From assembly GCF_007655135.1 (NCBI RefSeq), contig NC_045129.1, positions 22,480,274-22,544,273 of the forward strand: a stretch of DNA of 64,000 nt. The letters run 5' to 3'. The notes under the pieces were generated by a model that saw nothing but the letters and a program-made list of their open reading frames with translations, searched no databases and was not told the DNA's origin. Origin of the DNA: Punica granatum (taxonomy: Eukaryota; Streptophyta; Magnoliopsida; Myrtales; Lythraceae). Each line of letters starts with the position of its first letter. Position 1 is the stretch's first letter. The position numbers and the translations under genes were made by a program. Shown piece after piece: positions 53,581 through 64,000 of the stretch.

Positions 53581-54180
53581 ATCAGGCTCTAAATCGGGTT
53601 TATCCTATCCTTTTTTGTTTTTATTTGCTGAGTTTCGCTTCATCGAGTTTGTTCTTTGTGGATTATTAGTAGGAAAAAAAAAGAGCTGAAAAAAAAATTC
53701 GACCAAAAAAAAATATACAGAGCTGAAAAAAAAAAGATCGAAAGAAAAGAAAGAAGACATCGTTGTCAATTTGATCCAAATTTTGTACCTCAGACAATTC
53801 TAAAGTTGTTATTTCCCTTTCTTTGTGATCTACATTGATTCTGATTCCAGAATTTCATATAACATTCTGATATACTTCATTCTGGTTGCCTTTTCTCTTG
53901 CTTCTTTTCTTCCTGAAATTTCCTTTGAACATTAATTTTCCTTGATGAGTTCTTGGTGAATTGTTGCTGGAAAATTTGGAGTTGTTTGTTTAGTTCCAAA
54001 AGAACTGAAAGAGAATTGTCGAGTGGAAAAAGGCAAGAGCGATGAGAACATTAGAGAGTTAAAAGCCACATATTTTGTTGAGTGAAAACACGAGTGTAGA
54101 GTGATTCACATTCTTGAGTGTAAACACGTAAGGGAGAGAATTGTGAGGCCCATTCTTTCTAACTTTATTTTGCAGCAATC
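53581..54180 (+). other. A4 untranslated leader
   Basis: A-rich tract with GAGCTG islands at about 53678-53750. Shared leader block at 54032-54150. The gag ATG follows at 54181. Confidence 0.85.
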
Positions 54181-55278
54181 ATGTCTCGCAACAGTGCAAA
54201 TAGTATTCCCGAAGGTGCAACGGAATTGGCTGATTCGAAAATATTCATAGAGACCATGATGAGTGAGATGAGGCGTGTGATGAGGTTGGAGTTTGAGCAG
54301 GTTCATGAACGAATTGATCTGATGGAGAATAAACGTGTAGAGCAGCCACGAAACGCTCCTAATGCACGTAGGAGGGAAAGAGTTCAGCCAAGGGAAGTGA
54401 GGGTTGAAGATGAAGAGAATTATGGGGCTGGTTTTGATGAAGATGATCAAGATTCGGTTGTTAGTAATAGGAGATATGGAGGGCGGTTTAGAGAAGATAG
54501 GAATCGGGAAGACAATAACTTGGGTAGTATTACGATGAAATTCCCATCGTTCCAAAGAAAGAGTGATCCCGATGACATGCCCCCATTGGAGGACGTTCCC
54601 GAGGAAGAATATTTAGCTCCAGATGCATTAACATTGGTGGCAAGGAGAGCATTGAGCTTGCAAATAAAAGGAGTTGAAGAAGTGCAGCGGGAGAACATCT
54701 TTCACACTAGGTGCTACATCAAAAACAAGGTATGTAGTGTGATTATTGATGGTGGTAGTTGTACTAATGTCGCAAGCACAACAATGGTGGAAAAATTGGG
54801 ACTACCCATGCTGAAGCACCCCAAGCCATACAAATTGCAATGGTTAAATGATAGTGGTGAGATAAGGGTGGACAAGTAGGTGTTAGTTGCATTTCGAATC
54901 GGTAAATACGAAGATGAAGTGTTGTGTGATGTAGTACCAATGCAAGCGGGACATTTGTTGCTAGGACGTCCATGGCAATTTGATAGACGAGTGAAGCATG
55001 ATGGCTTTACGAACAAATACTCCTTTGTACTTAATCAACGATCAATCACTCTTGCACCATTGACTCCGCAGCAAGTATATGAGGATCAAGTCAGATTGCA
55101 AAAGGAGAGTGATCAAAAGAAAGAGAGTGAACAAAAGAAAACGAGTGAAAATCAGAGAGAGGCCGAGAAAAATGAGAGAGAAAAAGAAAACCAAAATTCG
55201 GCCATTCAGAGAAAATCAGAGAGAAAACAAAAGAATTTTTATGCAAAAATGGGAGAAATTGGCAAGCAATGTTTTTAA
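54181..55278 (+). pseudogene. A4 deleted Gag, protease and linker
   Basis: From the ATG ([15 protein letters not shown]) through the Gag N-terminus to SFQRKSDP, then straight to DDMPPLEDVPEEEYLAPD. 753 bp (251 codons), containing the Gag core and CCHC knuckle, are missing compared with A5, at a GA microhomology and in frame. Protease IIDGGSCTNVAS near 54748 is intact. A TAG at 54877-54879 replaces a Gln codon, at the same codon as in A5. The frame continues through HLLLGRPWQFDRRV and the Lys/Glu/Gln linker and is lost by a one-base deletion near 55258. The product could not assemble particles alone. Confidence 0.93.
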
Positions 55279-56412
55279 ATCAGTCGATGATTGTACTTTT
55301 GTACAAAGAGGCATTTTTCAATACTAACGAACTTGATATCGCTCTGCCTAGTTCTGTTGTTTCTCTTTTGCAGGAGTATGAGGATGTCTTTCCCTATGAA
55401 ACACCACATGGGTTACCTCCAATCCGAGGGATTGAACATCAAATTGATTTTGTTCCTGGTGCGACAATTCCAAACCGACTAGCTTATAGGAGCAATCCTG
55501 GGGAGACAAAGGAGCTTCAACGGCAGGTAAGTGAGTTGTTGGAGAAAGAGTACGTGAGGGAAAACATGAGTCCATGCGCCGTTTCGGTTATACTTGTACC
55601 TAAGAAAGATGGGACGTGGAGAATGTGCGTTGATTGCCCAACAATCAACAACATAACGGTAAAGTATCGTCATCCTATTCCTCGCTTAGATGATATGTTT
55701 GATGAGCTACATGATTCTTGTGTATTTTCTAAAATTGATTTAAAGAGTGGTTATCATCAGATTAGAATGAAAGAAGGAGATGAATGGAAAACTGCCTTTA
55801 AAACAAAATACGGTTTGTATGAATGAATGGTTAGTTATGCCTTTTGGTTTGACTAATGCTCCAAGCACTTTTATGAGACTTATGAATCAGGTTTTGCGTG
55901 CATTTATAGGTAGATTTGTGGTTGTCTACTTTGATGATATACTCGTTTACAACAGAAACATAGATAATCATAAGGTACATTTGAAATCTGTTTTAGATGT
56001 GCTTAGGAAGGAAAAGTTATTTGCTAATATGAAGAAGTGTACTTTTTGCACCGATAAGCTTGTAGTTTTGGGATTTGTTGTTAGTGCACAAGGTATACAG
56101 GTTGATGAGGAGAAGGTACGTGCAATCCAAGAGTGGCCTAGTCCCACAAGTGTAAGTAATGTTCGTAATTTTCATGGACTTGCTAGTTTCTACCGGCGGT
56201 TCGTGAAGGACTTTAGTAGAATAGCAGAACCACTTACTGAAGTGATCAAGAAAAACGTTGGATTTAGATGGGGAGAAGAACAAGAGAAGGCGTTTCAGCT
56301 AATCAAAGAGAAACTGACCAATGCTCCTTTATTATCTTTACCTAACTTTTCTAAAACTTTTGAGATTGAATGTGATGCTTCAGGTGTTGGTATAGGTGCA
56401 GTTCTCATGTAG
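55269..56412 (+). pseudogene. A4 reverse transcriptase
   Basis: [36 protein letters not shown] (Arg-Ala changed to Pro-Thr in a usually invariant motif), [20 protein letters not shown] 4-bp duplication near 55822 then shifts frame. [18 protein letters not shown], the catalytic YFDDIL at 55927-55944 and the connection region follow, with a TAG at 56410-56412 replacing Gln at AVLM. Otherwise the same as A2 RT. Confidence 0.93.
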
Positions 56413-58204
56413 GAAGGACGACCAATTGCTTACTTCAGCGAAAAACTAAGCGGGGCAGCCTTAAACTATCCAACTTATGATAAAGAGTTGTATGCATTGG
56501 TTCGAGCTTTAGAGACTTGGCAGCACTACCTATGGCCTAAGGAGTTCATGATACACACCGATCATGAGTCCTTGAAACACTTGAAGGGCCAACACAAACT
56601 AAACAAAAGACATGCCCGATGGGTGGAGTTCATTGAGATGTTTCCATACGTCATTCGGTATAAGCAAGGTAAGGAGAATGTGGTCGCCGATGCACTTTCT
56701 CGTAGGTATGCATTACTCTCTACACTTGATGCAAAATTGCTAGGTTTTTGAGCACATTAAAAATTTATATGCTGATGACCATGAATTTTGTGAGGAATAT
56801 CGGGCTTGTGAGAAAATCCCTTGTGGTAAGTTCTTTAGGCATGATGGGTTTCTACTTCGAGAGAATAAGTTATGCGTGCCTAATTGTTCCCTGAGAGAGT
56901 TATTAGTGCAGGAATCATATGGTGGGGGATTAATGGGACATTTTGGAGTTGCAAAGATTTTAGCTATTTTGCAAGAACACTTCTATTGGCCACATATGAA
57001 AAGAGATGTTGAGAGAATTTGTGGTAGATGCATTACGTGTAGGCAAGCTAAATCCAGAGTGCAGCCTAACGGTTTGTATACTCCTTTACCAATTCCTAGT
57101 GAACATTGGATTGATATTTCAATAGACTTTGTGGTAGGGATTAATTAGGACTAAACGTGGGAGAGATTCAATTTTTGTGGTTGTGGATAGATTTTCTAAA
57201 ATGGCACACTTTATTCCATGTCACAAAACGGATGATGCTTCGCATGTTGCTGATTTGTTCTCTAGAGAGATTGTGAGGTTACATGGCATGCCTAGAACAA
57301 TTGTTTCGAATAGAGATGCTAAGTTTTTGAGCTATTTTTGGAAGACTTTGTGGTGTAAGTTAGGTACTAAGCTGTTGTTTTCTACTACTTGTCACCCACA
57401 AACTGATGGTCAAACGGAAGTAGTAAATAGAACTTTGTCTACTTTGTTGAGGGCAATCATAAAAAAAACATTAAAACATGGGAAGAGTGTTTACCACATG
57501 TTGAGTTTGCTTATAACAGATCCGTTCATTCCGCTACTAAATTTTCACCATTTGAAGTTGTTTATGGATTTAATCCTTTAACTCCATTGGATTTATCTCC
57601 CTTACCTTTGATTGAGCATGTTAATTTAGATGGAAAAAAGAAAGCTGAATTTGTCAAGCAGATTCATGAGAAAACAAGACTCAACATTGAGCGAAGAACG
57701 GAGCAGTATACAAAACACGCCAACAAGGGCCGTCATAAGCTGAATTTTGAACCCGGAGATTGGGTTTGGTTGCATATGAGGAAAGAGAGATTTCCGGCGC
57801 AAAGACATTCCAAACTGCTTCCAAGAGGAGATGGTCATTTTCAAGTCCTGGAGCGCATCAATGACAATGCTTATAAACTAGACTTACCTGGTGAGTACAA
57901 TGTAAGTGCTACTTTTAATGTTGCTGATTTGCTTCCTCTTGATGTAGGTGATGATTTGAGGACAAATCCTTTTCAAGAGGAGGGGAATGATGCAAATCGT
58001 AGCACGACTTCAAGGGATCCAGTTCAAGTTCCAATTGGATCGATTAAGCGAGCACGAGCAAAGAAGTTTAAAGATGAACTCAACGGCCTGATTCAAGAGG
58101 TTTGGGCTCAAGCAAATTCGTGGAGGCCCATTGGACATAAACCACGTGATCAACAAAAATCCATCAACATTATTCAAGTTATAGAAGATTCCGGACAATG
58201 CTAA
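56413..58204 (+). pseudogene. A4 RNase H, integrase and LTR-encoded tail
   Basis: RNase H ([38 protein letters not shown]) to about 56745, where one extra T shifts frame. Integrase zinc domain and CITCRQAKS at about 56876-57120. A second indel near 57140. The core has [17 protein letters not shown] and GQTEVVNR; the second catalytic motif reads SNRDAKF, with Asn for the first Asp. An A-run shift lies near 57467. Then [31 protein letters not shown], the purine tract and 72 codons of LTR-encoded tail (PVQVPIGSIKRARAKK to a stop at 58204). At least three frameshifts disable it. Confidence 0.92.
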
Positions 58205-58796
58205 ATTCAGCAAGTGTTTGGGGAAGCTTCTAAAATAGTTGATAATCAACAGAAGATATCATCAGATTTGTTTGAACTTTAAATTTCATGGAAATATTCT
58301 AGGGATATTTAGATTTCATATCTTTATAGATTATGTCATATCTCTATCGATATTCTAGGTTTTATTTTCCTTATCTTTAGGAGGAGATATGACCAGATTA
58401 GGATTAGTTTATGTCTATATATATTCATCTTAGTCAATTTTTAAAGGAAGGAACATTCAGAAAATTGTGAGAGTATTCTCTTTGGTTCTTGAAGAACTAA
58501 TTCGAACTTATCGGAAGTTTCCGTGGCGTTCATCAGCGACTTATCAAACGGCTTTCCACCACCGTTTGTGGCGTCTTCATCGACTTATCAAACGGCTTTC
58601 CATCACCGTTTGTGGCGTCTTCCTATATACCGAGGTTCTTGTTTCGCATTAAACAACGGGTTGAGGTCAGTTATACCAAGGTTCTTGTTTTTGTCGTAAA
58701 CAACGGGTCGAAGGTTTGTCACTCAAATCTGATCGTAGAACGATCTTGGGTTCCTTTAGTTGTCGGGTCTCGTCATTCTTGGCGGGAATCGCATCA
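57988..58796 (+). repeat. A4 3' LTR
   Basis: 809 bp, equal in length to the 5' LTR. Preceded by the purine tract CAAGAGGAGGGGAA and followed by the TSD AGCGG. TATATATAT near 58416. Confidence 0.95.
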
Positions 58797-59178
58797 AGCG
58801 GATTGAACAGCTGCTAGATTGCTATGACGAAGCTTCTGGTTCATCCTCTTGCAAATTGAAGTGGGGTTTTTCGACGAAGAAGGAAGAGAAAATAGCCTTG
58901 AAGCCAATAAAAGAGAAACCCACAAACAAGTTTCAACCCAACGGCAAAGAGAATGGTCATATTGCTTCTCAATTCCTGGACAACGATGGTCGGAACGCAA
59001 CGCTATTGCCACTTCTACCTAACCAAATGGAGGAAGAGCAACTTCAAATCAAGCGGCCCATTGGCGAGAAAAGTGAGGAATTCTAGAACATCTTTCTCGA
59101 GCAAATGCCCCCATAAAAGTCACCAATCAAGTCAGTTGTCATAGATTCGAGGACGAATCTTTTTGAAGAGAGGAGGAA
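58797..59178 (+). pseudogene. B' copy 2 Gag-remnant frame (after A4) and purine tract
   Basis: Resumes after the target duplication with RIEQLLDCYDEASGSSSCKL, the half knuckle GHIASQF, protease end QLQIKRPIGEKSEEF and a TAG at about 59084-59086. The integrase leftover SRTNLFEE follows. Purine tract GAAGAGAGGAGGAA at 59165-59178. Mirrors B' copy 1 and B2. Confidence 0.88.
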
Positions 59179-59883
59179 TGATATGATCCAGCGAGAGGAC
59201 CCTTCGCACGGGCTTGAGGAAGAATCCCAAGATGACAGGGTATGGCATGAAGGCGAGCTTTGGGATAAGCATGTGCAAACTAGAGCAAGTACAAAAGCAC
59301 AAGCCAAGCGAATCCAACAAGCCATGCGAAGGCTGTTATTGCATGTCTATGGGGGAGAAGTCGAGCTCTTAGGCGAGCTGCATGTGGAATAAGAAGCCAC
59401 GATCGTTCATATCTTAGAAATTTATTTAGAAGATGATCCCGGTTCAAAGGGCTGAATTTAGTTGTTTTTCAATAACTTGGGCCTATTTCATTTTTGGGCT
59501 CATTACATTTAGGATTTATTTTAGCCCACTCCATTAGCCCAATTAGGTTATCAGCTTCTCTCTATAAATAGGCATGTGGCCTCCCTAGAGAAGACAGATC
59601 AGTTTTCATTCAATTTTGGTGAGGGAGGTTTTCTCTGAGCTGTTCGGTAGCAACTTCGACGATATTGCAAGTGTGATGACTTGTGATTCTCGACATTTAT
59701 AATATTAGTTTCTAGCTCCTTATAGCTAGCGGGTCAATATTCCATATTATAATATTGGTTTCTGGCTCTTTATAGGCAGCGGGTCAATATTCTCTATCCT
59801 TGAAACCTTCATTGGACGATCCTGGGTTTGATCTCATTATATTGTTGTTGGGTCTCGCGGCAGGTTCGTCGAGGTTCGCATCA
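59179..59883 (+). repeat. B' copy 2 3' LTR (complete)
   Basis: 705 bp, TGATATGATCC to TTCGCATCA. Reference LTR for family B here. TATA-like CTATAAATAGG near 59561-59572, twin hairpins 59701-59785, U3 tail frame to about 59391 with TKAQAKRIQQAMR. Confidence 0.94.
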
Positions 59884-60985
59884 GAGTTGGGGCAGGTTCA
59901 TGAACGGATAGATTGGATGGAGAACACATGTGTGGAGCAGACACGAAACGCTCCTAATGTGCGTAGGGGGGAAAGAGTTCAACCGAGGGAAGTAAGGGTT
60001 GAAGATGAAGATAATTATGGGGCTGGTTTTGATGAAGAAGATGGACGGGATTCGGTTGTTAGTAATAGGAGACGTGCAGGGCGGTTTAGAGAAGCTAGGA
60101 ATCGAAAAGACAATAACCTGGGTGGTATTAAGATGAAAATCTCATCGTTCCAAGGAAAGAGTGATCCCGAAGCATACCTTTACTGGGAGAAAAAGGTGGA
60201 GTTTGTATTTAATTGTTACAGTTATTCCGAGCTTGGGAAAGTCAAATTGGCAGCCATTGAATTCTCGGATTATGCAATTGTTTGGTGGGATCAATTGGTG
60301 ATAAATAGGCGAAGAAATAGATAGCCACCTACAGATACATGGGAGGAAATGAAAAGGGTGATGAGGAAGCAATTTGTTCCTAGTTATTACTACCGGGAGT
60401 TGTATAATAAGTTGCAAAGTCTTAGGTAAGGTAACCAGAGTGTAGAGGTATATTTTAAGGAGATGGAAGTGGTCATGATTAGAGCTAACGTAGAGGAGGA
60501 TCAGAAGGCTACTATGGCAAGATTTTTGGCTGGATTGAACAGAGAAATTCAAAATGTCGTGGAATTACAATATTATGTGGAGTTGGAGGATATTGTGCAC
60601 ATGACCATCAAGATTGAGAACCAGTTCAAGAGGAGAGGCAATACACGTGCAAGCCAAGTTCCAAGCACATCCACTTGGAAACCGAATCAGTGGAAGAAAG
60701 ATGTGAAGCAATCCACGTCGAAGTTGAAAACCGAGCAAAAGCAAGAAGCAACCAGCCACGTTCCTCAAGGTAAAACCGACGCTTCTACCTCCAGGAATCG
60801 CGACATTAAGTGTTTTAAATGCCAAGGTAAGGGACACATAGCAAGTCAATGCCCAAACAAGCGGGTCATGGTGATGCAAGACAATGGTGAAATTGTGACC
60901 GACAATGAAGATTCTGACACTGATGACATGCCCCCATTGGAGGACGTTTCCGAAGAGGAATATTTAGCCCCTGATGCTTTGACAT
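59884..60985 (+). pseudogene. A5 Gag
   Basis: Begins abruptly after the B' LTR about 115 nt into gag (QVHERIDWMEN). Linker, [20 protein letters not shown], core [18 protein letters not shown], a TAG at 60322-60324, a TAA at 60427-60429, then EDQKATMARFLAGLNREIQN, the CCHC knuckle CFKCQGKGHIASQC at about 60810-60855 and the acidic linker DDMPPLEDVSEEEYLAPD. An extra T near 60985 shifts frame before the protease. It carries the full region that is deleted in A3 and A4 and was used to measure that deletion. Confidence 0.92.
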
Positions 60986-61617
60986 TTGGTGGCAATGAGC
61001 GCATTGAGCTTGCAAATAAAGGGAGTTGAAGAAGTGCAGCGAGAGAACATCTTTCACACTAGGTTTTATGTTAAAAACAAGGTATGTAGTGTGATTATTG
61101 ATGGTAGTAGTTGTATTAATGTTGCAAGCACAACCATGGTGGAAAAATTGGGACTGTCCATGTTGAAGCACCCTAGGCCGTACAAACTACAATGGTTGAA
61201 TGATAGTGGTGAGATAAGGGTGAACAAGTAGGTGTTAGTTGTATTTCGAATCAGTAAATACGAAGATGAAGTGTTGTGTGATGTAGTACCGATGCAAACA
61301 GGACACTTGTTGCTAGGGCGTCCATGGCAATTTGATAGGCGAGTGAAGCATGATGGCTTTACGAACAAATACTCCTTTGTACTTAATCAACGATCGATCA
61401 CTCTTGTACCATTGACACCGCAGCAAGTATATGAGGATCAAGTGAGATTGCAAAAAGAGAGTGATCAAAAGAAAGAGAGTGAACAGAAGAAATGGAATGA
61501 AAATCAGAGAGAGGCCGAGAAAAATGAGAGAGAAAAAGAAAATAAAAATTGGGCCATTGAGAGAAAATCAGAGAGAAAAAAAAATTTTATGCAAAAATTG
61601 GAGAAATTAGGCAAGCA
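60986..61617 (+). pseudogene. A5 protease and charged linker
   Basis: ALSLQIKGVEEVQRENIFHT leads to the protease motif IIDGSSCINVAS, with Ser for the second Gly, then a TAG at 61229-61231 replacing Gln (same codon as A4 54877), HLLLGRPWQFDRRVKHDGFT and the Lys/Glu/Gln linker. A frameshift in an A run near 61578-61590 leads into the RT frame. Confidence 0.91.
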
Positions 61618-62182
61618 ATGTTTTCAAATCAGCCGATGATTGTACATTTGTACAAAGAGCCATTTTTCAATACTAACGAACTTGATCTCGCTCTGCCTAG
61701 TTCTGTTGTTTCTCTTTTGCAGGAGTATGAAGATGTCTTTCCCGAGGAAACACCACATGGGTTACCTCCAATCCGAGGGATTGAATATCAAATTGATTTT
61801 GTTTCCGATGCGACAATTCCAAACCGATCAGCCTATAAGAGCAATTCTGAGGAGACAAAGGAACTTCAACGGCAGGTAAGTGAGTTGTTAGAGAAAGGGT
61901 ACGTGAAGGAGAGCTTGAGCCCATGCGCTATTCCAGTAATACTTGTACCTAAGAAGGATGGGATGTGGAGAATGTGCGTTGATTGCCGAGCAATTAACAA
62001 CATAACGGTAAAGTATCGTCATCATATTCCTCGTTTAGATGATATGTTAGATGAGCTGCATGGTTCTTATGTATTTTCTCAAATTGATTTAAAGAGTGGT
62101 TACCATCAGATTAGAATGAAAGAAGGAGATGAATGGAAAACTGCCTTTAAAACAAAATATGGTTTGAATGAATGGTTAGTTA
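61618..62182 (+). pseudogene. A5 reverse transcriptase, N-terminal half
   Basis: [88 protein letters not shown], then the G2 LTR inserts before the MPFGL motif. The catalytic YFDD region, RNase H and integrase of A5 are beyond the window. Apparent extra codons after 62182 are LTR sequence. Confidence 0.93.
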
Positions 62183-62860
62183 TGATGAGGAACAAGGGCA
62201 TGACAATGAGGCTGATGCACACGAGTTTGGAAGTCGGACTCGTGAAGAGGGAGCTGAAGCACAAGATCTTGGAGGCTTGCATGTTTCGAGTGGGCCAATC
62301 ACACGGGCGAAGGCCAAACAAATCAAACAAGCTATGGAGAGCTTGCTGATGGGCTTTTTGGGCCAAGAGGAGTCTAATTCAATTGGGTCTCCAAAGGCCT
62401 TTATTCAACTGATTTGCCATGAGATGCTGAACATGGAATAAAAGACTGCCAACTATTCTAGATAGCCATTATTTAGTTTCCTTTGTTATTTCTGGCTTTA
62501 GGAAACTAAGGTTATTCCAGTTGCCTAGTTTATTAGTTTCCAGTTTCTCCTAGGCTTATATAAAGGAGGTTGAGTAGCTGATTAGAGGTAGACTATTCTG
62601 GTATTTTGGTGAGATTTTCTCCTTTGTTCTTCATTGAACTCCTTCGGACGAACAAGTGATTGTTCGGTACACTTTGATATTATTGGTTCTTGTTTCTTCA
62701 TAAACAACGGGTCAATAATCATTGTCTTGATATTGTTGGTTCTTGTTTCTCTATAAACAACGGGTCAATAATCCTCTTTATCTAAATCTGTGTGTTGGCG
62801 ATCTGGGAATCGATTCAAGTTGGTCGTTGGGTTTCACAATCCTTCGTGAGGTCCGCATCA
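62183..62860 (+). repeat. G2 5' LTR
   Basis: 678 bp, TGATGAGG to TCCGCATCA, inserted in A5 RT. The U3 tail frame ends at 62441 (GPITRAKAKQIKQAMES). TATATAAAG at 62567-62575. Twin hairpins: outer ATTATTG 62679-62685 with CAATAAT 62713-62719, inner TTGTTT/AAACAA; second unit 62733-62771. Confidence 0.93.
62567..62575 (+). promoter_or_regulatory. TATA box of the G2 LTR
   Basis: TATATAAAG, 294 bp before the LTR end; the same motif and similar spacing as in LTR C. Confidence 0.7.
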
Positions 62861-62863
62861 TTT

Positions 62864-62875
62864 TGGTATCAGAGC
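62864..62875 (+). promoter_or_regulatory. G2 primer binding site (tRNA-iMet)
   Basis: TGGTATCAGAGC, 3 nt after the LTR end. Confidence 0.93.
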
Positions 62876-63536
62876 ATCAGGCTCCAAATCAAGTTTATCC
62901 TATCCTTTACGTTTCAATTCGTTGAATTTCATTCCATCTAGCTTGTTTGTTCTGGATTGATTAGTAGCAAAAAAAAAATTCGGCCAAAAAAAAATAAAGC
63001 TAAAAAAAAAAGATAGAAAGAAAAGAAAGAAGCCGTCGGTGTCAATTTGATCCGGATTCTTTGCATCAGATTATTCTAAAGTTGTTATTTACCTTGTTGT
63101 TGATCCGCGTTGATTTTGCTCCCATAATTACCCAATACCTGATCTTCCATATTCCCTTCCTTATATCATCCTCCATATCTTTCCATCCATATATTACTCT
63201 GATATATTGCTTTCTTCATTCCTAAAATCTTTCCTTGATTAACTTTCCTTTAACCATTTATTTCTCTGTTAGTTAGTGTCCAAGTTAGGGCCAATATATT
63301 AATTGTTGTTTTGAATTATTATGAGCTAGTTGCCTTTGATTTGTGAGTTGCTGAGTTCTTTAAAGAACTTTGAGGAGGAAATTAGAGTGGAAAGAGGCAA
63401 GAGTGGTGAGCGTATCAGAGGGAAAAAGCCATTGAACTGAGCGAAACACGAGTGTTGAGTGACAATAATTTGAGGGCAAACAATTGAGCGAGTGGTTGTG
63501 AGGTCCTATCACCAATTTTCTTTTCATAGTGCAAAC
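62876..63536 (+). other. G2 untranslated leader
   Basis: A-rich tract at about 62967-63030 after the PBS. Leader block shared with A, B and C at 63396-63506, ending about 30 nt before gag. Confidence 0.85.
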
Positions 63537-64000
63537 ATGAGCTTCGCAGGAAAAGGCAATGAATCTACAACTGGGGATGGAAGTAATGCTGGCCAGCAAG
63601 ATGTTGCATTTACTTTGAAAGCCATGTAGCAACAATTTGAAAGATTGGAAGTCGTTTTTGGAGATATCCGTGATAGAATGGACCGGCAAGATCAACGAAT
63701 TGATCAAATGCAGAGGGAGCAACCCAGACAGCATGTGCAAGTTCCCAATGCAAGGAGACTAATCCGCCAGCCGGCGAATCCTCATGATGAAGAAGATGAA
63801 GATTATGAGGAAGATGATGAAATTGCATCCTTGGGAAGTGTGAGGAGAGCCAGAGGAGTTAGGAATGAGGGGCGAAGACACGGTAGGCAAGATCAAGCAA
63901 TTAGAGATGGAGTAGATAGGAATATTGGGAGTATTAAAATGACGATACTACCTTTTCAATGGAGGAATGACCCTGACGCTTTTATCGAATGGGAGAGGAA
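63537..64000 (+). pseudogene. G2 Gag N-terminus (runs off the window)
   Basis: The ATG at 63537 follows the leader (MSFAGKGNESTTGDG). A TAG replaces the first Gln of the QQQFERLEVVFGDI motif at about 63627-63629. The frame then continues through RMDRQDQRIDQMQ, an acidic stretch (HDEEDEDYEEDDEI) and an Arg/Gly segment to NIGSIKMTILPFQ and DPDAFIEWER at the window edge. Similar to the C Gag N-terminus. The single stop means this copy is probably dead, unless the window end hides a better start. Confidence 0.88.

Larger units (their letters stand above)
52758..58796 (+). mobile_element. Element A4: complete gag-deleted CRM-like element
   Basis: 6,039 bp with 809-bp LTRs (52758-53566 and 57988-58796), PBS 53569-53580 and polypurine tract about 57975-57987, flanked by AGCGG (52753-52757 and 58797-58801). 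LTRs are similar, with scattered differences. Pol has several stops and small indels. Gag lacks its core and zinc knuckle by an in-frame deletion shared with A3. Boundaries and TSD are unambiguous. Confidence 0.96.
50941..59883 (+). mobile_element. B' copy 2: chimeric coding-depleted element, split by A4
   Basis: Truncated 5' B LTR (50941-51493), palindromic joint, inverted G LTR segment (51501-51776), B leader, Gag remnant (52614-52757), nested A4, Gag remnant (58797-59086), purine tract and a complete 705-bp 3' LTR (59179-59883). It has no PBS. It sits in A5. The left edge at LTR position 153, the TTTTAAA joint and the G/B leader joint are the same as in B' copy 1. Confidence 0.88.

Overview
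This window looks like nuclear DNA of a flowering plant, probably a eudicot, from a repeat-packed and possibly (peri)centromeric region. I found no host gene, tRNA, rRNA or CRISPR array. Almost every recognisable protein segment is Gag, protease, reverse transcriptase (RT), RNase H or integrase of Ty3/gypsy LTR retrotransposons. Most LTRs begin TGATG and end CATCA, and are followed by a primer binding site (PBS) matching the 3' end of initiator tRNA-Met (TGGTATCAGAGC). The polyproteins (gag-pro-pol in one frame, protease motif IIDGGSC, integrase running on into the 3' LTR) resemble the CRM chromovirus clade. The clade call is from memory of the family, not from a search.

I named the families A to I for bookkeeping. 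A: CRM-like, LTR 761-810 bp (copies A1-A5; F is a further A-type pol fragment). B: coding-depleted CRM-like element, LTR 704-705 bp. C, D, E and G: further CRM-like families; C and G are sisters and E resembles C. H: long-LTR element (about 3.2 kb LTR) with a decayed chromodomain end, Tekay/Del-like. I: a 5.4 kb probable solo LTR, possibly Ogre/Tat-like. There is also one MITE with 9-bp target duplications.

Layout from left to right: unassigned sequence (1-711). Broken A1, minus strand, sitting in an older A LTR (712-3584). D, plus strand, 5'-truncated (3585-7651). E gag, split by a complete C element (7860-14307, target duplication GGAAG). A B LTR piece and F pol (15333-16708). A chimeric B' element (16709-17336 and 45418-46892), split by a 28-kb H complex (17337-45417, target duplication ACACA). 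That complex contains A2 (23230-30023), I (30834-36194), a MITE (38462-38778) and A3 (41977-44146). Then complete B2, minus strand (46895-49676), and partial G1, minus strand (49677-50809). A second chimeric B' (50941-59883) carries a complete A4 (52758-58796, target duplication AGCGG). Last come A5 gag-pro-RT (59884-62182) and the 5' part of G2 (62183 to the window end).

The coding copies are all broken by stops, frameshifts or deletions; only the G2 gag start, cut by the window edge, could belong to a longer product, and it too has a stop. Two coding-depleted lineages have nevertheless multiplied: B, and a gag-deleted branch of A (A3 and A4). A, B, C and G share a leader block just upstream of gag and a pair of hairpins about 90 nt before the LTR end. 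That suggests cross-mobilisation by helper proteins through common RNA signals, and is the most interesting reading of the window.
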